In this document: positions 56,213 to 63,996 of the stretch, piece after piece
Layout of the letters: every line of letters begins with the position of its first letter
How positions within the stretch are numbered: position 1 is the stretch's first letter
Source of the DNA: Comamonadaceae bacterium
GTDB lineage: Bacteria; Pseudomonadota; Gammaproteobacteria; Burkholderiales; Rhodocyclaceae
Direction of reading: 5' to 3'
Assembly: GCA_029255645.1 (NCBI GenBank)
Contig: JANLJE010000017.1
Span: 24,568 to 88,567, forward strand
Length of the DNA stretch: 64,000 nucleotides
Notes under the pieces: model-generated
The model's database searches: none
The model's input: the letters and a program-made list of their open reading frames with translations, nothing else
What the model was told of the DNA's origin: nothing
Made by a program: the position numbers and the translations under genes

Positions 56213-57892
56213 TCAGGTGGGTATTTTTTTGTAAACGAAAGTACGGGTGATGATGGGATGCACCTTCGCCTGGTAATAGAGCCAGGCCTGGCGCAGCACC
56301 GCGTAGCCGAGAAAGCTGAAAGTCATCAAGCCGATCAGCAGGAAGACATCGTTATAGGCGCGCACGCCCGCCTCGCGCTTGACGATCTGCGCCAGTTGCG
56401 CGTTGCCGGCTTGCTTTTGCAGCGCCGGATCGGTGAGCACGCGGGCATAGGCCTGCTGCTGGCTTTGCAGGCGCTGCGCCACCTGGGCGCTGGAGGCGGG
56501 CATTTCGGCGGCAATCGCCTGCAGGTACAACTCGGTGCGCTGGGCCTGATAGGTGCCGAGCAAGGCCGGCCCGAGCACGCCGCCCAGGCTTTGCGTGACG
56601 GAGAACAGCACGACAAAGGTGATGATATGGTCATAACCCTTGCTGATGGCCTGCACCATCCCCGAGATCAGGATCGGCCCGATGAACAGCGCAGCCGCCA
56701 CCGACATCAGGAACTGGCTGAAGAAAAAGTCGTGCGGCCGCACCAGGCTGGTGGAATTCCAGTCAATCCAGCCGCCGACGCTGATCAGCGCGATCGAGAT
56801 CAGGATCATCCACAGCACGCGCTCGCGGGCAAACAGCAGCGCGCTCAGCGTGGTGCCCAGCACCATGCCCACCAGAATCACGCCATACAGCGGCTGCAGC
56901 TGATCGGACTGCATGCCCAACATGCGCAACAGACCGACGGCGCCATAACTCTGCTCGGACACCATGAAGCGCATCACCAGTGCGCCCAGGGCAAAGCCCA
57001 GCGTACTCGGGTGCAGCAGCCAGCGCAGCCGGATCAGCGGCGTCTGGCGCGACCATTCCACCACCGCCGCCAGCGCAAACAGCAGGAGCGAGCCCGCCAG
57101 GGCCCAGGCCAGCCAGGGCGTGTCGAACCACCAGACATTGACCCCCTGCACCAGCACCGCGCACAAGAGCGCAATCGCAGGGGCCACGAGCAAAAAGGTG
57201 ACGAAATCGAGCCGTTCGAACACATGTACCTGCATCCCCACCGGCAGCTTGAAGAGCATCACCGCCGCCAGGCAGCATAAAGCCAGCCCGGCCTCGAAGG
57301 CATACAGCGACGGCCAGGGCGAGACATCCACCAGCCAGGGCGACAGCACCCAGGCCAGCGGCACGGCCATCGACGACAGGCTCATGCCGACGATGAAGGC
57401 CGAAAACACCTTCTGGCGCGGCAGGACCTGGATCATGTAGAGCGACCCGAGCGAGGTTGCCGCCGCCGCCGTGAGCCCGCTCGCGGCGCGCACCAGGAGC
57501 GAGATCTCGAAGGTGTGCACGAACACGTGCAGCACCGCCAGCGCCGCGTAGATACCCAGCCCCAGTTCGGCAAACAGCCTGAGGCCAAACTGCTGGCGGA
57601 ATTTGAACACCAGCAGATTGGCCGTCATGTTGAACATGTAATAGACCGCCGGCAGCCATGCGGCCTCCACCGTCGTCAGGCCCAGCTGCCCCTGGATCGC
57701 CTGCAGATTGGCCACCACCAGCCCGTTGCCCAGGCCGCCGGTGAGGCCGACCAGGATCGCCACCAGGCAATAGGCCACGCGCCGCCGCACCGAGTGCTTC
57801 AGCTTGGCGGGCGAGCCGGGCAGGGTCGGATACTCCTCCGCCGACCATTGCGGCGGCGCGACGACGAAACGCGGCGCGGCTGACCCGCTCAT
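56213..57892 (-). CDS. EmrB-type MFS drug exporter (DHA2, 14 TM)
   Basis: A 559-residue major facilitator of the 14-helix DHA2 group. Visible features include the N-terminal helix AYCLVAILVGLTGGLGNGLV, a motif C-like GLTAAAATSLGSLYM stretch and a large periplasmic loop near the C-terminus. It exports hydrophobic compounds by proton antiport together with the adaptor and channel encoded downstream. The ATG at 57892 overlaps the tetR-type stop (ATGA). Sequence fits the FarB/EmrB and aromatic-acid exporter group; the substrate is unknown. Confidence 0.9.
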   Translation of the reverse strand: MSGSAAPRFVVAPPQWSAEEYPTLPGSPAKLKHSVRRRVAYCLVAILVGLTGGLGNGLVVANLQAIQGQLGLTTVEAAWLPAVYYMFNMTANLLVFKFRQQFGLRLFAELGLGIYAALAVLHVFVHTFEISLLVRAASGLTAAAATSLGSLYMIQVLPRQKVFSAFIVGMSLSSMAVPLAWVLSPWLVDVSPWPSLYAFEAGLALCCLAAVMLFKLPVGMQVHVFERLDFVTFLLVAPAIALLCAVLVQGVNVWWFDTPWLAWALAGSLLLFALAAVVEWSRQTPLIRLRWLLHPSTLGFALGALVMRFMVSEQSYGAVGLLRMLGMQSDQLQPLYGVILVGMVLGTTLSALLFARERVLWMILISIALISVGGWIDWNSTSLVRPHDFFFSQFLMSVAAALFIGPILISGMVQAISKGYDHIITFVVLFSVTQSLGGVLGPALLGTYQAQRTELYLQAIAAEMPASSAQVAQRLQSQQQAYARVLTDPALQKQAGNAQLAQIVKREAGVRAYNDVFLLIGLMTFSFLGYAVLRQAWLYYQAKVHPIITRTFVYKKIPT

Positions 57893-58470
57893 GGCTTGAG
57901 CCCCTCGCAAATCAAGCACCAGGCACGCTCGCTCAGCTGCAAGCGCTCGGCTACCGTGCTGCCGCGCCGCGCCGCGCCGAACATGCCCGCAATCAGCAGC
58001 AGATCGGCCGCCTGCAGATCGTCCCGGCAGCGTCCCGCCGCCACGGCCCGCGCCAGCAGCGGCGCGATCAGTTCAAGGAGGCGCCGGCGCAGTTCCAGCA
58101 CCAGCGGGTCGTCCAGCGGCAGCGAACGCCAGTATTCCGAAAGCGGCACGGTGAGCACCGCCTCATGCGCCCACAGGCGCAAAAACTCGAACAGCGCCTC
58201 GTCGCCCTGCGCCTTTAGCGTGGCCTCGGCCTTGGCCGCCAGCCGGTCGATGATGTGGCAGAGCAGTTCGCGCAGCAGCGCCGGGCGGTCGGCGAAGTTG
58301 CGATACAGCGTCGCCCGGCTCACCCCGGCGCGCTCGGCCACCGCATCGAGGGCCACGGTCACGCCCTGTTCGGTGAACACGTGCAGCGCGGCATCGAGCA
58401 GTTGGCGGCGGTGGGCCAGCCCGTCACAGCGGGGTTGGCGTTCTCTGGGGATCATGGCAGGCGACATCAT
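57889..58470 (-). CDS. TetR-family repressor of the tripartite pump
   Basis: A 193-residue TetR regulator. The N-terminal helix-turn-helix (FTEQGVTVALDAVAERAGVS, then RATLYRNFADRPALL) is complete; the C-terminal ligand domain is helical. It is the first gene of the pump operon and overlaps the exporter gene by 4 nt. It should repress its own operon until the pump substrate binds. A GTGGACAAAAGTGTAC stretch at 58479-58494 is a loose inverted repeat upstream and a weak operator candidate. Confidence 0.88.
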   Translation of the reverse strand: MMSPAMIPRERQPRCDGLAHRRQLLDAALHVFTEQGVTVALDAVAERAGVSRATLYRNFADRPALLRELLCHIIDRLAAKAEATLKAQGDEALFEFLRLWAHEAVLTVPLSEYWRSLPLDDPLVLELRRRLLELIAPLLARAVAAGRCRDDLQAADLLLIAGMFGAARRGSTVAERLQLSERAWCLICEGLKP

Positions 58471-58677
58471 TTTTTAAGTGGACAAAAGTGTACGGTAATT
58501 GCCCGCTGCAGACAAGCCTGAGCCTGGACGGAAGCACCGTCCTTGCCAAAGTCTCCATCGCCCCGCCTTCTTGCCTCGCCGGACCGCCGAGTGGCCCGCA
58601 GCCCTTGCCGCCTGGTATATAATCATCCGCTTATAAAGCGTCAAACTCCCTCTTACCGCCTCCTGGAGAACTGCCTC

Positions 58678-59649
58678 ATGTCGAGATTGCTGACCCTCTT
58701 GAACAAGAACCTGATCCTCGCCATTCCCATCGTCATGGTGCTGGGTTTCGGGTTCGGACTTGCCTTTCCCAGTGCCTGGCTCAAGGCCCTGATCATTCCC
58801 CTGACCTTTCTCATGGTCTATCCCATGATGGTCACCCTGAAGCTGGACAAGGTGCTCGAAGGCGGTGACACCAAGGCCCAGCTCATGGCCCAGGCAATCA
58901 ATTTCGGCATCATCCCCTTCGTTGCCTTCGGCCTGGGCCGCTACTTCTTCCCCGCGCAGCCCTACTACGCCATGGGCCTGCTGCTGGCGGCCCTGCTGCC
59001 CACCAGCGGCATGACCATTTCCTGGACCGGCTTTGCCGGAGGCAACCTGGGCGCCGCGGTGAAAATGACGGTACTGGGTTTGATCCTGGGTTCCCTGGCC
59101 ACCCCCTTCTATGTCCAGTGGCTGATGGGCGCCACGGTGCCGGTGGATCTCGGGGCCGTGTTCAGCCAGATCCTGTTCATCGTCTTCCTGCCCATGGTGG
59201 CGGGCCACCTGACCCGCAGCCGGCTCGTGAAGAAACACGGGCAGCAGCGCTTCCAGAAGGAATGGGCGCCCCGCTTTCCCCCCTTTTCCACCCTCGGGGT
59301 GCTGGGCATCGTCTTTGTCGCCATGGCCATGAAAGCCGGGCAATTGATGGCCCGGCCCGGCGAGCTGCTGGTGCTGCTCCTGCCCCTGCTGTGCCTCTAT
59401 GGCATCAATTACCTGCTCAGCACCCTGGTGGCCAAGCTGCTGCTGCCCCGGGACGATGCCATCGCCCTGGTGTATGGCACGGTGATGCGCAACCTCTCCA
59501 TCGCCCTGGCCCTGGCCATGAACGCCTTCGGCCCCGCCGGCTCCGACGCCGCCCTGGTGATCACCCTGGCCTACATCATCCAGGTGCAATCGGCGGCCTG
59601 GTACGTGAAGCTGACGGACAAAATGTTCGGGGCCAAACCCGCCCCATGA
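58678..59649 (+). CDS. BASS-superfamily transporter (arsenite ACR3-like or bile-acid:sodium symporter-like)
   Basis: A 323-residue membrane protein with about 10 helices. It begins after CTGGAGAAC with MSRLLTLLNKNLILAIPIVM. The LLPTSGMTISWTGFAGGNLG stretch sits where ACR3 has its A-R-C-I-A / W-N segment. The conserved Cys of ACR3 arsenite carriers is not present there, so arsenite transport is doubtful, although such proteins are often annotated as arsenic resistance. No ars genes are nearby. An intrinsic terminator follows. Other anion or organic-acid export is equally possible. Confidence 0.75.
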   Translation: MSRLLTLLNKNLILAIPIVMVLGFGFGLAFPSAWLKALIIPLTFLMVYPMMVTLKLDKVLEGGDTKAQLMAQAINFGIIPFVAFGLGRYFFPAQPYYAMGLLLAALLPTSGMTISWTGFAGGNLGAAVKMTVLGLILGSLATPFYVQWLMGATVPVDLGAVFSQILFIVFLPMVAGHLTRSRLVKKHGQQRFQKEWAPRFPPFSTLGVLGIVFVAMAMKAGQLMARPGELLVLLLPLLCLYGINYLLSTLVAKLLLPRDDAIALVYGTVMRNLSIALALAMNAFGPAGSDAALVITLAYIIQVQSAAWYVKLTDKMFGAKPAP

Positions 59650-59653
59650 GCAC

Positions 59654-59675
59654 AAGGGCCTGACCGGCCCTTTCT
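59654..59675 (+). terminator. Intrinsic terminator after the BASS-type transporter
   Basis: AAGGGCC (59654-59660) pairs with GGCCCTT (59666-59672) around a 5-nt loop and is followed by a short T-rich tail. Confidence 0.7.
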
Positions 59676-59703
59676 CCGTGCGCAAAGGTTTTCTGCGGCA
59701 AGA

Positions 59704-60093
59704 TCACCCTTTCCTCAGGGCCTTGGTCCAGGCTTCCATGGCCTGGTTGGCGGGTTGCATGGGGGCTTCCATGAAGCTGATGATGAACTTCTCCCCCATG
59801 TCGGCGATACCGATGGAGCGGGGACGCACGGCCAGCATCTGGGGGTTGGGAATGGCAAAGCCGAAGCAGAAGATGATGTCGACGGCAGCCTGGATGCCTT
59901 GGGCGATTTCGCCGCCGATGCGCTGGGTATGGGCATGGTGGTCGAACACGCCGATGAAATGCACCTTGGGGTTCTCGGCGATCTTGCCCTTGTAATACTC
60001 CACCAGGGCTTCCACGGTCGGGTAGTCGGTCTCGTTCTTGCCGATCTCGGCCACGAAGATGGGATATTTTTCCTGCAACAGGCTTTGTTTCAT
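59704..60093 (-). CDS. Small conserved DUF6858-like protein
   Basis: A 129-residue cytosolic protein beginning MKQSLLQEKYPIFVAEIGKN. It shows VEALVEYYKGKIAENPKVHF and FDHHAHTQRIGGEIAQGI, with a histidine cluster (D-H-H-A-H) that could bind metal. I recall this pattern as the DUF6858 family, found in beta- and epsilonproteobacteria; its function is unknown. It is convergent with the transporter gene. Upstream, 60094-60203 holds a small TGGGG-AGA-CCCCA hairpin (60175-60187) and no gene. Confidence 0.65.
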   Translation of the reverse strand: MKQSLLQEKYPIFVAEIGKNETDYPTVEALVEYYKGKIAENPKVHFIGVFDHHAHTQRIGGEIAQGIQAAVDIIFCFGFAIPNPQMLAVRPRSIGIADMGEKFIISFMEAPMQPANQAMEAWTKALRKG

Positions 60094-60203
60094 GAAATTT
60101 CCTCGGGGAAAGGGGTGTGGAAGGGAGGCTTCATATTAGCACCTTCTAATTTATCCAGCCACGAGCCACTGCCATGGGGAGACCCCAGCAATTCTCATGC
60201 TGA

Positions 60204-60419
60204 TCGCAAGTTGAAACACACAGGGTTTATGCCGGGGTGAAATCGGGTGAAGTGGTTTTCTCGTTTGCGTGTCTCATCACCTTCTGGCTGTGCGAGGCCG
60301 CCGAGATCGAGCCGCTGGTCACCGCCGCCCTCGTGGGCATATCGGGACACATGGGCAGCCGGGCGCTTTACCAATTCGAACGCTGGGCGCAGACGCGCCT
60401 TGACAACGCCACAACTTGA
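60204..60419 (+). pseudogene. Headless phage holin remnant
   Basis: From 60204 the frame reads into GEVVFSFACLITFWLCEAA, then EPLVTAALVGISGHMGSRAL and an F-E-R-W tail. This is the second half of a lambda/P2-type phage holin, which normally has ~50 more residues with a further membrane helix in front. A TGA at 60201-60203 closes the frame upstream, and the first usable start is GTG at 60237. The missing head marks the left edge of the prophage patch. Confidence 0.65.
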
Positions 60420-60443
60420 CAACTCCACCACAAAGGAGCGGCC

Positions 60444-60992
60444 ATGAACCCCATCGACACGATACTCGACGAGATCATCCGCCGCGAAGGCGGCTACGTG
60501 AATCACCCGGCCGACCGGGGCGGGCCGACGAACTTCGGCATCACCGCGCAGACGCTGGGGGAATGGCGAAAGCTCGGTCGACCCGCCTCCGCTGCTGAAG
60601 TGCAGGCGCTGACAAAAGACGAAGCCCGTGCCCTCTACCGACAACAGTACATCACCGGCCCAGGGTTCGAGGCCATCACGCATCCAGCGCTGCTGCATCT
60701 GCTGGTCGATACGGCGGTGCATTCCGGGCCGAAGCGGGCCGAAGCGGGCCAAAGCGGACCGAAGCGCGCCGTGCAGTGGCTACAGGCGGCGCTTGGCGTG
60801 ACCGCTGATGGCATCATCGGCCCCAAGACCCGCGCAGCACTCGCTATCGCCGATCAAGGTGTGCTCTACAGCAAGGTGCTGGGACAGCGCTTGCGCCATC
60901 TCGGGCGGCTGACCACCCATGATCCGAAGCAGTCGGCGTTCGCCGCGGGCTGGATGAACCGGATGGCGGAATTTGTGGAGGGCACGGCATGA
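60444..60992 (+). CDS. Phage endolysin, glycoside hydrolase family 108
   Basis: A 182-residue muramidase. The GH108 catalytic motif is REGGYVNHPADRGGPTNFGI near residues 14-33, with the catalytic Glu in E-G-G. The C-terminal half is a PG_binding_3 domain (VQWLQAALGVTADGIIGPKT). It should cut the host cell wall at lysis. A decamer array inserts about 10 extra residues (GPKRAEAGQS) between the two domains. ATG at 60444 has GGAG upstream. The 3TM holin gene overlaps its end by 4 nt. Confidence 0.88.
   Translation: MNPIDTILDEIIRREGGYVNHPADRGGPTNFGITAQTLGEWRKLGRPASAAEVQALTKDEARALYRQQYITGPGFEAITHPALLHLLVDTAVHSGPKRAEAGQSGPKRAVQWLQAALGVTADGIIGPKTRAALAIADQGVLYSKVLGQRLRHLGRLTTHDPKQSAFAAGWMNRMAEFVEGTA
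60731..60770 (+). repeat. Decamer tandem array in the endolysin gene
   Basis: Four 10-bp units of GAAGCGGGCC, the last two diverged (AAAGCGGACC, GAAGCGCGCC). Three extra units add exactly 30 nt, so the frame is kept and ten residues are gained. Confidence 0.8.
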
Positions 60993-61417
60993 CCCCGATC
61001 CTCACCACCTTGGCGCCGGGCCTGCTGGAAGCTGGCAGTCGTTTGATCGACCGCCTGGTGCCCGACCCTGCCGAGCGCGAGAAGGCCAAGCTCGCGCTGC
61101 TGCAGGCTGAGGGACATTTGGCACTGCAGGAAATGCAGACCAGCCTCTCGGCGATCCTGGCTGAGGCCAACTCGCAGGACCCCTGGACCAGCCGGGCACG
61201 TCCAACCTTCCTGTACGTGATCTACGGCGTGATCCTGCTGTGCGTCATCGACGCTGTCATCGGTATCTGGTGGCTGACGCACGTCTTCCAGGCGGCTGAG
61301 AACCTGAACAAGCTACTGGGTGCCATCCCAGAGAGCCTATGGTGGCTGTTCGGAGCCGGCTACCTGGGCTACACCGGGGCGAGGAGCTTCGACAAGTGGA
61401 GAGGGCCGGCCCGCTGA
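60989..61417 (+). CDS. 3TM-holin family protein
   Basis: A 142-residue protein of the phage/GTA holin-3TM family. An N-terminal amphipathic stretch (LLEAGSRLIDRLVPDPAERE) is followed by a membrane helix (FLYVIYGVILLCVIDAVIGI) and a C-terminal GAGYLGYTGARSFDKWRG. It is coupled to the endolysin by ATGA. It probably supplies the membrane hole or a spanin-like role for lysis, since the other holin is broken. Confidence 0.85.
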   Translation: MTPILTTLAPGLLEAGSRLIDRLVPDPAEREKAKLALLQAEGHLALQEMQTSLSAILAEANSQDPWTSRARPTFLYVIYGVILLCVIDAVIGIWWLTHVFQAAENLNKLLGAIPESLWWLFGAGYLGYTGARSFDKWRGPAR

Positions 61418-61451
61418 CAGGTGCTGCCCGGCACGACAATCTGAAACAACG

Positions 61452-61498
61452 ATCCCCCGATCTCACGGCCTTCACGGGGGGTGGGGTCGGGGATTTTT
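61452..61498 (+). terminator. Terminator-like hairpin after the lysis genes
   Basis: ATCCCCCGA (61452-61460) can pair with TCGGGGAT (61487-61494), and TTTT follows at 61494-61498. The loop is long (26 nt), so it is a moderate candidate. The remaining bases to 61725 show only a direct repeat of ACTAACCCCGG near 61575-61597 and no gene. Confidence 0.5.
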
Positions 61499-61725
61499 GC
61501 GTTTGTATTGGGGTGCGCCGGTAAAATGACAGCTTGGACAGGGGACGGATTCGTGATTTTCCGACCCCAAAAAAGACTAACCCCGGACTAACCCCGGGTT
61601 CATCACCAGACTCATTGGAGACTGGGAGAGGAATAGCCCGGGGACTGCAGATGAAAAACAACACACCTCCGCCACCGATTGCCAGTCCCCGCTGTGCCTT
61701 GACGGCGAGATAGAGAGGGCAATCC

Positions 61726-62370
61726 ATGCAACGAACAGGCTCCGGCAGCCAAGCAGCACCGACCCCCTCGGGCACGCCGATCGCCTGGTCGGAGCTCTAG
61801 GCAGCCTTTGCGCCTGAGCGCTTGGCGCCTTACCTGAACCACTTGGGGGGTGACCGCGACCGGGCCGTGGCGCTCTACCTCTGGAACATCGCGCTGTGTG
61901 AGAGCCTGTATCCCTTGCTCAACCTGAGTGAAATCACGTTGCGCAATCGGTTCCATCAGGTGCTCAGCCAGCATTTCCAGCGACAGCACTGGTACGACGA
62001 CGCGTGGCTGGATCAGCGGGATGCCTCCAAGGTTCTGGAGGCCAAGCAGAAGATTGCTCGTCACCGGCTGAGTCCGACCCCCGGGCGCGTGGTGGCGGAG
62101 TTGACGTTTGGGTTCTGGGCGAACACTTGGCGGCGCAGAGGTCACACAAGGGCCACGCAAGGGCCACGCAAGGGCCACACAAGGGCCACACAAGGGCCAC
62201 ACAGAACCACACAGAGCCACCAAAATCCCGCGGAGCCCTACAAAGCCCCGGTCAAAGCCGAGCACCGCCCGGCGAGCATGGCCCGGCGACGAGTCTCGGG
62301 CATGACGCCGCATCGGGAAACAGGCCCCGGCTTTAGCGGTGCCGTGAATCTTGTAAAATGGCGGTCTTGA
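61726..62370 (+). pseudogene. Abi-family (abortive infection) gene, inactivated
   Basis: The frame starts at ATG 61726 (MQRTGSGSQAAP...), meets TAG at 61798-61800 and continues in the same frame as AAFAPERLAPYLNHLGGDRD, then LYLWNIALCESLYPLL, EITLRNRFHQVLSQHF and PGRVVAELTFGFWANTW. These are the conserved N-terminal blocks of Abi-like proteins. The TAG fits a CAG-to-TAG change. From 62140 an 11-bp repeat array shifts frame repeatedly, and the C-terminal half is lost. Abi proteins kill or halt infected cells; this one cannot be made intact. Confidence 0.75.
62140..62214 (+). repeat. 11-bp tandem array in the Abi pseudogene
   Basis: Units of GGGCCACGCAA/GGGCCACACAA at 62150, 62161, 62172, 62183 and 62194, with diverged 10-bp units on both sides. 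The unit length is not a multiple of three, so every copy changes the reading frame. Confidence 0.85.
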
Positions 62371-62699
62371 AACCATCGACGCGCCGCTGCGGGGCTTGGA
62401 AAATCGCCTTGAAAGCCGTGGGGCGGCATGGAAATTTCGCGAAATGACCTTTTTCGAGCTCAGCCTGCCATGAAACCCACCCTGAACGTCAAAGCCCAGC
62501 AGGACCGGCCGGCGGCAATCTGCACGACATCTTCACCCCACACTTGCCAGGATGCGCGGCGTATCGAGGCGGGGATACCATCGCCTCCAGCCCGCCGGAA
62601 TACTGGAATGCCAGTGGCCTCCCAGGCCTCCTTGCCTGGCGCCAGCCCGCGAAGGGCTGCCGCAGACAGCACCGCACGGACTCCCTGCCGGCATCGACC
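62371..62699. other. Intergenic region before trkH
   Basis: About 330 bp with no supported gene. It holds a 12-bp perfect palindrome, ATTTCGCGAAAT, at 62434-62445. The promoter of the potassium transporter should lie here, but no convincing -10/-35 pair was found. Confidence 0.4.
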
Positions 62700-63965
62700 A
62701 TGAACCGCTACACCCCCGTGCTGCGGGCCCTGGGCATGATCATCATGCTGTTCGGCACGACCATCCTGGCTCCCCTGATCCTGTCCAATGTGGCCAATGA
62801 CGGGGCCCAGACGGTCTACGACGAAGTCTTTGCCCTGACCATGCTCTGCGGCCTGTTCCTGTGGGTGCGCTACCACAACGTCAAACGCGACCTGAAGATA
62901 CGGGACGGTTTCCTGATGGTGGTGCTGGTGTGGACCATCCTGCCCGCATTCGCGGCCTTGCCTTTCATGCTGCAGCTTGGCATGAGCTTCACCGATGCCT
63001 ACTTCGAAGCCATGTCCGGCCTGACAACCACCGGGGCCACGGTCGTTTCCGGGCTCGATGCCCTGCCCATGTCCATCAATCTCTGGCGCCACCTGCTGGT
63101 CTGGATCGGCGGCATGGGACTGATCGTGCTGGCCATCGCCATCCTGCCCCTGCTGGGTATCGGCGGCCGGCAGATGTTCAAGGCCGAGACGCCGGGGCCC
63201 ATGAAGGACGCGAAAATGACCCCCCGGATTGCCGAAACTTCCAAGGGGTTGTGGAGCGTCTATATCCTGGTCTCGGTCGCCTGCATTCTGAGCTACCACT
63301 TTGCCGGCATGACCTGGTTCGATGCGTTCTGCCATGGCTTTTCCACCATGGGACTGGGCGGCTTTTCGACCCACGACGCGAGTTTCGGCTTCTTCAATTC
63401 CCAGGCCATCGAGAGTGTCAGCATCACCTTCATGCTCATTGCCGGGATGAATTTCGGCACCTTGTTCCTCGCCCTTCATGCCCGCTCCCTGAAACCCTAC
63501 CTGCATGATCCGGAAGTCATCTGGTTCATCAGCGTCTGCCTGGTTTCGGTCGGCATGATTGCCCTCTACCTCCGGGTATCCGGGGTCTACCCGGACCTGG
63601 AAACGGCCCTGCGCCACTCGGCCTTCAACGTGATCTCGATTGCAACCACCACCGGTTACGCCAGCGTGGACTTCGCCCTCTGGCCCATGTTCGCCCCCCT
63701 GTGGATGCTCTTCCTGTGCAGCTTTGCCACCAGCGCCGGCTCCACCGGCGGGGGCATCAAGATGGCCCGGGCCATCCTGCTCTACAAGCAGGTCTACCGG
63801 GAAATCATCCTGGCCATGCACCCCAACGCGGTGTACAACGTGCGCATCGGCGGGCAGGTGGCCCCCCAGAGCGTCCTGTTCGCCGTGCTGGCCTTCGGCT
63901 TCATGTACATGGTCAGCATCGTCAGCCTGACCTTGACCCTGGTTTTTTCGGGTATACGGATTTAA
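62700..63965 (+). CDS. trkH: TrkH-type potassium uptake subunit, C-terminally truncated
   Basis: A 421-residue membrane protein. Three of the four K+-filter repeats are present: EAMSGLTTTGATVVSGLD, HGFSTMGLGGFSTHDASFG and NVISIATTTGYASVDF. TrkH proteins are usually ~480 residues; here the frame follows the family up to FMYMVSIVSLTLTLVFSG, then reads IRI and stops. The fourth filter (T-x-x-N-N-x-G-P-G) and the last helix are missing, so the pore cannot be complete. The ATG at 62700 gives the family start MNRYTPVLRALG. An insertion at ~63948-63966 is likely, but the window ends 35 bases later. Confidence 0.8.
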   Translation: MNRYTPVLRALGMIIMLFGTTILAPLILSNVANDGAQTVYDEVFALTMLCGLFLWVRYHNVKRDLKIRDGFLMVVLVWTILPAFAALPFMLQLGMSFTDAYFEAMSGLTTTGATVVSGLDALPMSINLWRHLLVWIGGMGLIVLAIAILPLLGIGGRQMFKAETPGPMKDAKMTPRIAETSKGLWSVYILVSVACILSYHFAGMTWFDAFCHGFSTMGLGGFSTHDASFGFFNSQAIESVSITFMLIAGMNFGTLFLALHARSLKPYLHDPEVIWFISVCLVSVGMIALYLRVSGVYPDLETALRHSAFNVISIATTTGYASVDFALWPMFAPLWMLFLCSFATSAGSTGGGIKMARAILLYKQVYREIILAMHPNAVYNVRIGGQVAPQSVLFAVLAFGFMYMVSIVSLTLTLVFSGIRI

Positions 63966-63966
63966 T

Positions 63967-63996
63967 GGTTGATGGGGCACCTTTACCCCACCAACC
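63967..63996. repeat. Hairpin just after the broken trkH frame
   Basis: GGTTGATGGGG (63967-63977) pairs with CCCCACCAACC (63986-63996) at 10 of 11 positions around an 8-nt loop. It has no T-tract. It may be the end of a mobile element (for instance a subterminal hairpin) that truncated trkH. Confidence 0.5.

Noticed and set aside
62140..62214. Possible CRISPR array
   Set aside because: Units are 11 bp and directly adjacent with no spacers, and no cas genes are present. It is a minisatellite.
62460..63980. 506-codon minus-strand frame opposite trkH
   Set aside because: Antisense to clear K+-filter repeats; composition (His/Gly/Gln/Asp) is that of a shadow frame.
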